From Thauera sp. UBA6194 (lineage in GTDB: Bacteria > Pseudomonadota > Gammaproteobacteria > Burkholderiales > Rhodocyclaceae): 64,000 bases of DNA. The stretch is taken from positions 1 to 64,000 of the forward strand of contig DITC01000054.1 in the NCBI GenBank assembly GCA_002422685.1. Direction: 5' to 3'. The first letter of the stretch is position 1. Every line of letters starts with the position of its first letter. A program made the position numbers and the translations under genes. The notes below the pieces were generated by a model that saw only the letters and a program-made list of their open reading frames with translations, did not search any database and had not been told where the DNA came from. This document shows positions 37,855 to 46,588 of the stretch, in pieces.

Positions 37855-38901
37855 ATGAGCCCGACCAGGATGCTCGGCGCCGCCCTGTTGTGCGCGTCAC
37901 TGTTCGCTTCGCCCCTCACGCCGCTCTCTGCGGCCCGCGCCCAGCAGCCGGCACCAAGCTGCGAGCTTGCCCACCCGGTGGTGTTCGCCGGGCTGGACTA
38001 CGACTCCAACGCCTTTCACACCGAGGTCGCGCGCTTCATCCTCGAGCACGGCTACGGCTGCGCCACCGACAGCCTGCCCGGCGCGCTCGTGCCGCTGCAC
38101 AACGGCATGCGGCGCGGCGAGGTACATGTGGTGATGGAGGTGTGGAAGTCGAACACCCCCGAGAGCTGGCGCGAAGGCCTGGCCGAAGGCAGCCTGGTCG
38201 AGGTGGGCACCAACTTTCCCGACGCGAGCGAAGGCTGGTACGTGCCCCGCTATCTGATCGAGGGCGAAGACGCGCCCGCCGCCGGGCTGCGCTCGGTGGC
38301 CGATCTGCCGAAGTTCAAGGACGTGTTCCGCGACCCGGAAGAGCCCGCCAAGGGGCGCTTTCTCAACTGCATCGCCGGCTGGCACTGCGAGGCGGTCAAC
38401 ACCAAGAAGCTTTACGCCTACGGGCTGAGCGCGCATTTCACCAACTTCCGCCCCGGCACCGGCGCGGCGCTCAACGCGGCGGTGGAGTCGGCCTTCAAGC
38501 GCAAGCGCGCGGTGCTGTTCTACCACTGGGGGCCGACCTGGCTGCTCGGCAAGCTCGGCGACCAGGCGGTCAAGCTCGAAGAGCCGCCCTTCGACGCCGC
38601 GACCTGGAAGGCGCTGCTCGAGCTCGAAGACCCCACCCAGGCCACCGCGGCAACCGATTTTCCGGTGGTCGAGGTGGTGATCGGCGCCAACGCCGAGTTC
38701 ATCCGCAGCGCCCCGACCCTGGCCGCCTTCCTCGCCGCCTACCAGACCACCAGCGCCCAGGTTTCCGCCGCGCTGGCCTGGATGCAGGACAATGACGCGC
38801 GCGCCGACGCGGCCGCCCGCCACTTCCTCAGCACTCAGGACGCGGTATGGACGCAGTGGGTGCCGCCCGCCGTCGCAGCGCGGGTGAAGGCCGCGCTCTG
38901 A
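37855..38901 (+). CDS. Glycine-betaine-type ABC transporter substrate-binding protein (OpuAC family)
   Basis: Periplasmic binding protein of 348 residues with a signal peptide ending near the AARAQQP stretch. The mature part has the OpuAC/ProX fold with several aromatic residues suited to holding a quaternary amine (VMEVWKSNTPE, YHWGPTWLLGKL, EGWYVPR). It is the first gene of a three-gene importer, with the permease 22 bases downstream. The ligand may be glycine betaine, choline or proline betaine. The ATG at 37855 is chosen because it begins the signal peptide. Confidence 0.85.
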   Translation: MSPTRMLGAALLCASLFASPLTPLSAARAQQPAPSCELAHPVVFAGLDYDSNAFHTEVARFILEHGYGCATDSLPGALVPLHNGMRRGEVHVVMEVWKSNTPESWREGLAEGSLVEVGTNFPDASEGWYVPRYLIEGEDAPAAGLRSVADLPKFKDVFRDPEEPAKGRFLNCIAGWHCEAVNTKKLYAYGLSAHFTNFRPGTGAALNAAVESAFKRKRAVLFYHWGPTWLLGKLGDQAVKLEEPPFDAATWKALLELEDPTQATAATDFPVVEVVIGANAEFIRSAPTLAAFLAAYQTTSAQVSAALAWMQDNDARADAAARHFLSTQDAVWTQWVPPAVAARVKAAL

Positions 38902-38923
38902 GCGCGCCCGGCGAGCCGCAGCG

Positions 38924-39778
38924 ATGGAGATCTTCCCCGACTGGCGCACGCCCCTGCGCAAGGGCGCGAACGCCTCGATCGACTGGCTGATCATCAATTT
39001 CGGCGACCAGTTCGAGGCCTTCGCCAACAGCCTGCTCGGCGTGCTGCTGCTGATCGAGCGCGTGCTGCGCGGCGCGCCACCGTGGGCGATCCTGCTCGTC
39101 ACCGCGCTGTTGGCCCTGGCCGTGAGCCGGCGCTGGCGTTTCGCGCTCGGCGCCAGCGCCGGCATGTGGCTGGTGGGTGCGCTCGGGCAGTGGGACCAGG
39201 CCATGCAGACGCTGGCCCTGGTGCTGGTGTCGGTCGGCGTCTCGGTGCTCCTCGGCCTGCCGCTCGGCATCTGGTGCGCGCGTTCGCCCTGGGTGCGGCG
39301 GCTGGTTTCGCCGGTGCTCGACCTCATGCAGACCATCCCGAGCTTCGTGTATCTGATCCCGGCAGCGATGCTGTTCGGCCTGGGCAAGGTGCCCGCCATC
39401 CTCGCCACCGTGATCTACGCCGCCCCGCCGCTGGTGCGCCTGACCGAGCTCGGCATCAGCCAGGTGAGCCGAGAGGCCATGGAGGCGGGCCGCGCCTTCG
39501 GTGCCACGCGCTGGCAGCTGCTCACCGGCGTGCAGATTCCGCTCTCGCTGCCCTCGATCATGCAGGGCATCAACCAGACGACGATGATGGCGCTGGCGAT
39601 GGTGGTGATCGCCTCGATGATCGGCGCGCGTGGCGTGGGCGAGACCGTGCTGCTCGGCCTGCAGCGCAACGACGCCGGCGAGGGTCTGGTCGGCGGGCTG
39701 GTGATCGTGGTACTCGCGATCGTGCTCGACCGCATCATGCAGGCCGGCGGCGCGCGCCTGCAGCGTGGCGGAACCTGA
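38924..39778 (+). CDS. Glycine-betaine-type ABC transporter permease (ProW/OpuAB family)
   Basis: A 284-residue inner-membrane protein with about 5-7 helices. The EAA loop is read as EAGRAFGATRWQLLTGVQIPL, and the TIPSFVYLIPAAMLFGLG stretch is typical of ProW-like permeases. It has a short N-terminal cytoplasmic lead (about 95 residues to the first EAA-linked helices) like ProW. Its stop lies 4 bases from the ATPase start, so the two are coupled. Confidence 0.88.
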   Translation: MEIFPDWRTPLRKGANASIDWLIINFGDQFEAFANSLLGVLLLIERVLRGAPPWAILLVTALLALAVSRRWRFALGASAGMWLVGALGQWDQAMQTLALVLVSVGVSVLLGLPLGIWCARSPWVRRLVSPVLDLMQTIPSFVYLIPAAMLFGLGKVPAILATVIYAAPPLVRLTELGISQVSREAMEAGRAFGATRWQLLTGVQIPLSLPSIMQGINQTTMMALAMVVIASMIGARGVGETVLLGLQRNDAGEGLVGGLVIVVLAIVLDRIMQAGGARLQRGGT

Positions 39779-39782
39779 AGCC

Positions 39783-40805
<1,023 letters not shown>

Positions 40806-40821
40806 GCGCCCGGACGCGCGC

Positions 40822-41604
40822 TCAGTCTTCGGCCGGGTCGCGCGGCCGCATGCGCCGCCACAGCTCGGGCAGAGCCTCGGCCGCGCACATGCGCAGACGA
40901 TGATCCACCAGCGCGCTGACCGGCGTGTCACCGGGATTGATCTCGACGGTCGGAATGCCGCACTGCGCCGCCCACACCACCGGCCCGGCGATATAGGGAA
41001 AGACGCTGCTCGTGCCGACCGAGAGCACCACGTCCACGCCCTCGGCGAGCACGGCCTCGAGCCGCTCGAGCGCGCGCGTCGGCAGCGCCTCGCCGAAGAG
41101 CACCACCTCGGGGCGCATGATGCCGCCGCACTGCGGACACTCGGGCGGAATCTGCAGACCGTCGTAGTCCAGCACCTTGCGGCCGTGATGACAGTCCATG
41201 CACTGCAGGCGATGCACCGTGCCATGGATCTCGATCACGTTGTGCGAACCGGCGGCGCGATGCAGGCCGTCGACGTTCTGCGTCAGCACGCACACCATGG
41301 CCTTTTCCTGCTCGAGCGCGGCGATGATGCGGTGCGCGGCGTTGGGCCCCGCGCCGCGGCAGCTGGCCTCGATCTCGGCGATGTAGCGCCAGGCGATGTC
41401 GGGCCGGCTATCCATCATTGCGCCCGACAGGGCCTCTTCGATGCTCAGGCCCTCGCTGGTCAGGCGGTCGTGGTAGAGGCCGCCGATGCCGCGGTAGGTC
41501 GGCAGTCCGGAGTCGACCGAGATCCCCGCCCCGGTGACGAACAGGATGCGTTGCGCCCGTGCGAGCACCCCCGCGACCGCGTCGAGCACACCGGACTGGC
41601 TCAT
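40822..41604 (-). CDS. SIR2-family NAD-dependent protein deacylase
   Basis: Sirtuins remove acyl groups from lysines using NAD. The 260-residue protein has GAGISVDSGLPTYRG, the TQNVDGLH motif, catalytic His in IEIHGTVH, and zinc cysteines CMDC and CPQC. The start at 41604 is preferred, since it lies 13 bases from the preceding gene; a frame to 41661 is open but would overlap that gene by 44 bases. Substrates are unknown. Confidence 0.88.
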   Translation of the reverse strand: MSQSGVLDAVAGVLARAQRILFVTGAGISVDSGLPTYRGIGGLYHDRLTSEGLSIEEALSGAMMDSRPDIAWRYIAEIEASCRGAGPNAAHRIIAALEQEKAMVCVLTQNVDGLHRAAGSHNVIEIHGTVHRLQCMDCHHGRKVLDYDGLQIPPECPQCGGIMRPEVVLFGEALPTRALERLEAVLAEGVDVVLSVGTSSVFPYIAGPVVWAAQCGIPTVEINPGDTPVSALVDHRLRMCAAEALPELWRRMRPRDPAED

Positions 41605-41617
41605 GCGTGCCGCGTGC

Positions 41618-42304
41618 TCAGCGGCGCTCGAGCACGGCGGCGCGTGCGTCGGGGTCGTCACCGTCGGTCAGCGCGATGAAGCGGCTGCGATGCTCCTCGA
41701 AGCGCTCGACCACCGCGGAGCGCTCGCGCAGCTTGGCCGCGATCACCGACGACTGCGCCGCGATCTCGCTGTCGAGCACGCGAATGTCCGACTCCAGGCT
41801 GGCCGCGAGCTCGCTTTGTTCGGTGTGTGTCGCCTCTTCGATCAGTGCGCGCTGACGCGCGATGAGCTCGCTCTCGCGCTCGCGCAGCGCCCGGATGCTC
41901 TGATCGAGCTCGCGCAGTTCGCGGTCGCGACGGTTGTCGAGATCGGCGAGATTGCGGTAGGTCTCGACCAAGGCCTGATCCATGCGCAGCTGCTGCAGAC
42001 GCGCGGCCTCTTCGGCGCGGCGCTGGCGCTCGAGCGCCCTGCGCTGCGCGATCTCTTCGGGCGTCAGCGGCGCGGCAACCGTGCGCCGCACCACGCCCGA
42101 GGGGCTCATCTCGCGATAGGCACGCCCGTAGCACGCGGCCGGCAGGATGTCGCCACATACCGGGCGTCCGCCGACATCGCAGCAATAGATGGTGCGCTGC
42201 GACTGCGCGCGCGCATCGGTGCCCGCGAGGGTGAGCGCGAGACCGAGCGCCGCCAGGAAAACGCCCGCAGCGGCGTGGCGCGCGTCAGTGCGACGAGATT
42301 CCAT
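41618..42304 (-). CDS. Exported coiled-coil protein
   Basis: A 228-residue protein of unknown function. It has a signal peptide (ending near TDARAQ), then a small Cys-rich part ([23 protein letters not shown]) that resembles DUF4124-like regions, and then a long charged coiled coil from about residue 80 to 210, rich in Glu, Arg and Leu. Its start overlaps the pyrE end by 20 bases and sir2 follows closely, so the three may be one transcript. Confidence 0.68.
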   Translation of the reverse strand: MESRRTDARHAAAGVFLAALGLALTLAGTDARAQSQRTIYCCDVGGRPVCGDILPAACYGRAYREMSPSGVVRRTVAAPLTPEEIAQRRALERQRRAEEAARLQQLRMDQALVETYRNLADLDNRRDRELRELDQSIRALRERESELIARQRALIEEATHTEQSELAASLESDIRVLDSEIAAQSSVIAAKLRERSAVVERFEEHRSRFIALTDGDDPDARAAVLERR

Positions 42305-42929
42305 ACTGCTCCCGATAGGCCTTGACCGCCTCGAGGTTGGCCGCCAGCTCGGGGCTGTCGGCGAGGTAGCCGATCAGGTCCTCCAGCGAGGCGACCGCGA
42401 TTACCGGGATGCCGAAGCTCTCCTTGACCTCCTGCACCGCCGACAGCGCGCCCTTGCCGCGCTCCATGCGATCGAGCGCGATGACCACGCCCGCCGGCGT
42501 GGCGCCCGCGGCACGGATCAGCTCGACCGACTCGCGCACCGAGGTGCCGGCCGAGATCACGTCGTCGAGGATCAGCACGCGCCCCTCGAGCGGCGCGCCG
42601 ATCAGCGTGCCGCCCTCGCCGTGGTCCTTGGCTTCCTTGCGGTTGAAGGCGAAGGGCAGGTCGACGCCGTCCTCGGCGAGACGGATCGCGGTGCCGGCCA
42701 CCAGCGGGATGCCCTTGTAGGCCGGGCCGAACAGCATGTCGCAGGCCACGCCCGAGGCGCGGATGGTGCGCGCGTAATAGCCGCACAGCTCGCGGAACGA
42801 GGCGCCGTCGTCGAACAGCCCGGCGTTGAAGAAGTACGGCGAGTTGCGCCCCGCCTTGGTGACGAAGGCGCCGAAGCGCAATACACCCTTGCGGCAGGCG
42901 AGGGCGATGAAATCCCGGCTAAAATCCAC
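42285..42929 (-). CDS. pyrE: Orotate phosphoribosyltransferase
   Basis: PyrE makes orotidine 5'-phosphate from orotate and PRPP in pyrimidine synthesis. The 214-residue protein has the PRPP motif [14 protein letters not shown] and the typical N-terminal [27 protein letters not shown] at 42929 with an AGAAAG site in front fits the family N terminus; a TTG at 42947 would add six residues. It diverges from xth, leaving only about 41 bases between starts. Confidence 0.94.
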   Translation of the reverse strand: MDFSRDFIALACRKGVLRFGAFVTKAGRNSPYFFNAGLFDDGASFRELCGYYARTIRASGVACDMLFGPAYKGIPLVAGTAIRLAEDGVDLPFAFNRKEAKDHGEGGTLIGAPLEGRVLILDDVISAGTSVRESVELIRAAGATPAGVVIALDRMERGKGALSAVQEVKESFGIPVIAVASLEDLIGYLADSPELAANLEAVKAYREQYGISSH

Positions 42930-42970
42930 GGCTTTCTGGGCTGCCAAGCAGCTTGAATTGGAGGCCGTCC

Positions 42971-43753
42971 ATGTTACGCATCATCTCCCTCAACCTCAAC
43001 GGCATCCGCTCGGCCTGCCGCAAGGGTCTGCTCGACTGGCTGCCGGCGCAGAACGCGGATTTCGTCTGCGTGCAGGAGCTCAAGGCCCAGGCCGCCGACC
43101 TCGACGACGCGATGCACGCGCCGGCCGGCATGAAGGGCTGGTTCCACCACGCCGAGAAGAAGGGCTACAGCGGCGTCGGCATCTACGCCCGGCGCGAACC
43201 CGACCGTGTCGTGGAAGGCCTGGGCATCGCCGACATCGACGCCGAGGGGCGCTTCCTGCAGCTCGACTTCGGCAAGCTGTCGGTGATCTCGCTCTATCTG
43301 CCCTCCGGGTCGAGCTCGGAAGAGCGCCAGCAGGTGAAGTTCGACTTCATGGACCGCTTCCTGCCGCACATGGACATGCTCTACCAGAGCGGCCAGGAGG
43401 TCGTGGTGTGCGGCGACTGGAACATCGCCCACCGCGAGGCCGACCTGAAGAACTGGAAGTCGAACCAGAAGAACTCCGGCTTCCTGCCCGAGGAGCGCGC
43501 GTGGTTGAGCAGGCTGTTCGACGAGCAGGGCTGGATCGACGTCTATCGCCGCCTGCATCCGGAGGCCACCGACGCCTGCTACACATGGTGGTCGAACCGC
43601 GGCCAGGCGTGGGCGAAGAACGTGGGCTGGCGGCTGGACTACCAGATCGCCACGCCGGGGCTGGCTACGAGCGCGCGCGCGGCGGCGGTATACAAGGAAC
43701 AGCGCTTCTCCGACCACGCCCCGCTGACGGTGGATTACGACTGGCAGCCGTGA
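42971..43753 (+). CDS. xth: Exodeoxyribonuclease III (ExoIII/Xth family)
   Basis: An AP endonuclease/3' exonuclease of base-excision repair. The 260-residue protein starts [15 protein letters not shown], and has the metal and catalytic motifs [20 protein letters not shown] and [10 protein letters not shown] in order. A -10-like TAAAAT lies at 42920-42925, inside the divergent pyrE start. It converges on the periplasmic protein gene at 43779. Confidence 0.94.
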   Translation: MLRIISLNLNGIRSACRKGLLDWLPAQNADFVCVQELKAQAADLDDAMHAPAGMKGWFHHAEKKGYSGVGIYARREPDRVVEGLGIADIDAEGRFLQLDFGKLSVISLYLPSGSSSEERQQVKFDFMDRFLPHMDMLYQSGQEVVVCGDWNIAHREADLKNWKSNQKNSGFLPEERAWLSRLFDEQGWIDVYRRLHPEATDACYTWWSNRGQAWAKNVGWRLDYQIATPGLATSARAAAVYKEQRFSDHAPLTVDYDWQP

Positions 43754-43778
43754 AGCGCGTCGCCGGCGCACGCCGGAG

Positions 43779-44444
43779 TCAGCGCTCCCAGGCGCAGCCT
43801 TGCAGGGTCTCGCCGCCCTTGAGGGTGAGCACCGCCTTCCAGCCGGTCATGGTGCCGCCGTCGGCGAGACGGCAGATGCCCGGCGTGACCTCCAGGGCCG
43901 TTCCCGCCCCCGCGATACGGTGCGTGGCGCCGTCACTCACGATCGCGCCATAGAGCACGCGCTCCTCGGGCGCTCCGGCCCGCGCCACGCTGAGCGTGCC
44001 ACCCGCGGCCACGGCCTCCCACTCCGACTGCAGGCCGACCGCGCGCCAAGCCTCCTCATTCTCGACCTCGCCCAGGCAGCGTGCGCGCGTGCGCGCGAAG
44101 TTGATGCCCGAAACCTCGAGCAGGCCGCCGCGTTCGACCCCGTAAAACTCCACGTAGAGATTGCTCCCCGGGGCGAGGCCAAAATCCTTCAGGGCACCGA
44201 ACACGGCTTCGCCTTCCGATACGTCGTCCAGATTGACGAAGCTGCGGTCCCGACACGGCGTCATGAAGAAGCGCCCCTCGTGCATCAGCACCAGCCCCTT
44301 GCCGATCTTCGGCTCTGCGGGCCGCTCGAGAGCGGGCTGGGGCTCGGGTGGCTGGGGGTGCTGGTCGTGCTGGGCAAGGACGGGCGCCGCCGCGGCGATC
44401 ATGCCAAGGCCGAGCAGCAGACGAGAGAGATAGCTTGAAGTCAT
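43779..44444 (-). CDS. Periplasmic protein of unknown function (COG3650-like tail)
   Basis: A 221-residue protein with a signal peptide (MTSSYLSRLLLGLGMIAAAAP, cleaved near VLAQ-HD), then a His/Pro-rich linker. The last 40 residues (GGTMTGWKAVLTLKGGETLQGCAWE) resemble the COG3650 family seen in NlpE/HslJ-like envelope proteins. I do not recognise the central domain. It is the last gene of the minus-strand run with the NirV-like and UbiE-like genes, 97 bases after the former. The ATG at 44444 begins the signal peptide. Confidence 0.7.
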   Translation of the reverse strand: MTSSYLSRLLLGLGMIAAAAPVLAQHDQHPQPPEPQPALERPAEPKIGKGLVLMHEGRFFMTPCRDRSFVNLDDVSEGEAVFGALKDFGLAPGSNLYVEFYGVERGGLLEVSGINFARTRARCLGEVENEEAWRAVGLQSEWEAVAAGGTLSVARAGAPEERVLYGAIVSDGATHRIAGAGTALEVTPGICRLADGGTMTGWKAVLTLKGGETLQGCAWER

Positions 44445-44541
44445 GAACACTTTCCATTGAACAGACAGCCGCCATTCGACGGCCGAGATTGGCGTTGGGA
44501 TTGCAGCTGCGCCTGCTCGCGGCCTGCGCGCAGGCCAGCCC

Positions 44542-45333
44542 TCACTCTTCGAGCACAAGACGGAAGCCGACGAAGTCGAAGCGCGCCGTCGGCCGGCAAT
44601 GCATGTGGCGCTTGGTGCAACGCGCAAAATCGCTCATGTGCGACCAGCCGCCACCGCGCAGCATGCGCGACGGCCCGGCACCCTGATAATAAGGATCTCG
44701 CGCCGCATGGCTTGCATAGGCATCGGCCGCATACACGTCGGACACCCACTCCCACAGGTTGCCGCTCATGTCGTACAAGCCCAGCGCATTGGGCGCAAAG
44801 CTGCCCACCGGCAGGCTGGTCTCGCCATGCTCGTCGGCATATTCGGCCGTGTTGCCCCCAGCGGGCGGGCGCTCGCCGCCGAACTTCTCCTGCCGGCCAC
44901 CGGCACGGCATGCGTACTCCCACTCCGCCTCGGTGGGCAGGCGAAAGACCTTGCCCGGGTTGCCTTTCGCGAGTTTGCCCACGAAGGCCTCGATGTCGGC
45001 CTGATTCACGCTGTCGACCGGATGCTGCGGCGAGGTCGCAAACACCGACAGGTTGTAGTCCATGAGCGCGGTCCACTGCGCCTGGGTAACCTCGTGACGA
45101 CCGATCCAGTAAGCGCTCATGCAGACCTTGTGCACCGGCAGTTCGTTCGTCTCGCCGTCGCCGAAGGTGTCGCCCATGTCGAAGCAGCCCTCGGGCACAC
45201 GCACGAACTCCATGCCGGTCAGCGGCTCGCGCCACACCTCCTGCGCGCCCGCGGGCGCTGCGGACAGGCCGCCCGCCAGCGTGAAGGCAGCCACCGCGAA
45301 CAGGCGGCGGAACGGGATTGCTTGTGCGTTCAT
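44542..45333 (-). CDS. SUMF1/NirV-like exported protein
   Basis: A 263-residue protein with a signal peptide (about 1-30) and a formylglycine-generating-enzyme (SUMF1) fold: MEFVRVPEGCFDMGD, RHEVTQAQW, FRLPTEAEWEYACRAGG, SGNLWEWVSDVY and LRGGGWSHMSDFARC. NirV, found beside nitrite reductase nirK in denitrifiers, has the same fold. Of the two catalytic cysteines of true FGE, the first seems to be Ser here (SHMS) while the second remains (FARC), so sulfatase activation is unlikely. Its place beside nosZ supports a denitrification role, not proven. Confidence 0.78.
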   Translation of the reverse strand: MNAQAIPFRRLFAVAAFTLAGGLSAAPAGAQEVWREPLTGMEFVRVPEGCFDMGDTFGDGETNELPVHKVCMSAYWIGRHEVTQAQWTALMDYNLSVFATSPQHPVDSVNQADIEAFVGKLAKGNPGKVFRLPTEAEWEYACRAGGRQEKFGGERPPAGGNTAEYADEHGETSLPVGSFAPNALGLYDMSGNLWEWVSDVYAADAYASHAARDPYYQGAGPSRMLRGGGWSHMSDFARCTKRHMHCRPTARFDFVGFRLVLEE

Positions 45334-45344
45334 GGCGTATGTCC

Positions 45345-46118
45345 TCAAGTTGCGCGGGACGGGCCTTGCTCGGTCCAGGCGGGCGGCTTGCGTCCCTGGT
45401 GGATGCAGGCGATCCCGAAGCTCAGGTTGCGCCAGCTCACCGAGCTCAGGCCCGCACCCTGCAGCATGGCAGCAAAGCGTTCCTGGTCGGGGAAGTTGCG
45501 GATCGACTCGACCAGATACTCGTAGGCCGCGGGGTTGTCCGCCACCCAGGCGCCCAGGCGCGGGATGACGTGAAAGGAATAGGGATCGTACAGCACCTGA
45601 AACCACTTCACCGGGCGCGAAAACTCGAGACAGGCGAAGGTGCCACCCGGCTTGAGCACCCGTACCACCTCGGCGACCGCCACGTCCAGGCGGGTGGTGT
45701 TGCGCAGCCCGAAGGACACGGTGAGCACATCCACCGACGCATCCGGAAAAGGCAGACGCTCGGCCTCGCCCGCGAGCCATTCGACCCCGGCCGCATCCTT
45801 CCGCCCCCGCCCCTGGCACATCATGGGAATCGACGGATCGAGCACGACGACGCGGCGATCGTTCCGCCGCGCCAGCAACGCAGCCACGTCGCCCGTCCCG
45901 CCTGCCAGATCGACGAACAGCCCACGCTCCGGCAGCCCCGCGACGAAGCGGCGCTTCCACAAGCGATGGATGCCGAAACTCATCAGGTCGTTCATCAGGT
46001 CGTAACGGCTCGCGACCCGGTTGAACACGTCCCTGATGCGCTGCTTGCGCTCGTGCGGGCTGACCGCGTGCCGGCCAAAACTGCCATCGAGCTTGGATTG
46101 ACGAGGGTCGGAGTTCAT
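45345..46118 (-). CDS. UbiE/COQ5-like SAM-dependent methyltransferase (divergent paralogue)
   Basis: A 257-residue class I methyltransferase with the UbiE hallmarks VFNRVASRYDLMNDLMSFGIHRLWKR, DLAGGTGDVAALL and FGLRNTTRLDVAVAEVVRVLKPGG. It is close to UbiE in pattern, but the N-terminal 25 residues and the middle differ, so it may be a second quinone C-methyltransferase acting on another substrate. It could methylate demethylmenaquinone, a ubiquinone precursor or something else. Start at 46118 overlaps a possible 48-residue frame (ATGA). It lies 11 bases before the NirV-like gene. Confidence 0.8.
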   Translation of the reverse strand: MNSDPRQSKLDGSFGRHAVSPHERKQRIRDVFNRVASRYDLMNDLMSFGIHRLWKRRFVAGLPERGLFVDLAGGTGDVAALLARRNDRRVVVLDPSIPMMCQGRGRKDAAGVEWLAGEAERLPFPDASVDVLTVSFGLRNTTRLDVAVAEVVRVLKPGGTFACLEFSRPVKWFQVLYDPYSFHVIPRLGAWVADNPAAYEYLVESIRNFPDQERFAAMLQGAGLSSVSWRNLSFGIACIHQGRKPPAWTEQGPSRAT

Positions 46119-46261
46119 TTGTCGTAGGCCACCAGATCGAAATCGCAAAACCGCGAAGCCGCGAATTCGACCACGAATCGGGCCTGCCGCGCCACCCGCG
46201 CAGCCGAGTTCGCGCGCGCACGAACCCACTCGGGCGGCTTCTTGCGCTGTGTCAATTCCAT
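46115..46261 (-). CDS. Possible small basic protein, coupled to the methyltransferase
   Basis: A 48-residue frame beginning MELTQRKKPPEWVRAR runs from an ATG at 46261 and ends by an ATGA overlap with the methyltransferase start, a typical coupling signal. It is Arg-rich at first and hydrophobic at the end (FVVEFAASRFCDF). I do not recognise it, and the ribosome site is weak. It could be chance or the leader of the operon. Confidence 0.32.
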   Translation of the reverse strand: MELTQRKKPPEWVRARANSAARVARQARFVVEFAASRFCDFDLVAYDK

Positions 46262-46352
46262 GTTTCATCAGCGTTGTATTATTTTCGCGCTGGCGAGGCG
46301 CCGGGCTCACATGCCGATCGCTCGAGGATCCGAAGTTTTGCTGCCCGTACAC

Positions 46353-46366
46353 TTGACCAATATCAA
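46353..46366 (+). promoter_or_regulatory. FNR-family binding site of the nosZ promoter
   Basis: TTGACCAATATCAA matches the FNR-family consensus TTGAT-N4-ATCAA at nine of ten positions. The centre (46359.5) is 41.5 bases before the start point implied by the -10 element, exactly the class II position. FNR, Anr, Dnr and NnrR share this box, so the regulator cannot be named. Confidence 0.87.
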
Positions 46367-46388
46367 GCTTCGAAGAATCCACGCGGCT

Positions 46389-46394
46389 GATAAT
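46389..46394 (+). promoter_or_regulatory. -10 element of the nosZ promoter
   Basis: GATAAT matches TATAAT at five of six positions. Together with the FNR-type box it puts the transcription start near 46401, leaving a leader of about 188 bases before the nosZ ATG. Confidence 0.7.
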
Positions 46395-46573
46395 GTTTCC
46401 ATGCCGTCGATCTGAGTTCTCGCGTCCAGAGGGCGCGGAGGGTTTTTCGGACAGATCGAAAGGCAGACAGCACTCAACCCTGAGCGGCACTCGGAAAAGC
46501 CACCCGGGGACGAGAAAGAAGCGGTGGCCTGAACAGCCATCAGGGTGAAGGTAGCTTGATTTCGTAGTTTCCT

Positions 46574-46579
46574 AGGGAG
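46574..46579 (+). promoter_or_regulatory. nosZ ribosome binding site
   Basis: AGGGAG lies 9 bases before the nosZ ATG at 46589 and fixes that start; the following codons encode the signal peptide. Confidence 0.75.
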
Positions 46580-46588
46580 TACCCAAAA

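Larger units (their letters stand above)
46262..46588. other. nosZ upstream region (327 bases without a gene)
   Basis: The region contains the divergent promoters of the methyltransferase run and of nosZ, the FNR-type box (46353-46366), its -10 element (46389-46394), and a long untranslated leader. I see a hairpin CGCGTCC/GGGCGCG (46421-46437) followed a few bases later by five T, and a CCTGA/TCAGG stem at 46528-46544. Confidence 0.7.

Noticed and set aside
46461..46556. Cyclic-di-GMP riboswitch in the nosZ leader
   Set aside because: A few pieces (AAAGCCACC and GGTAGC) recall the GEMM aptamer, but the order and spacing of the stems do not fit.
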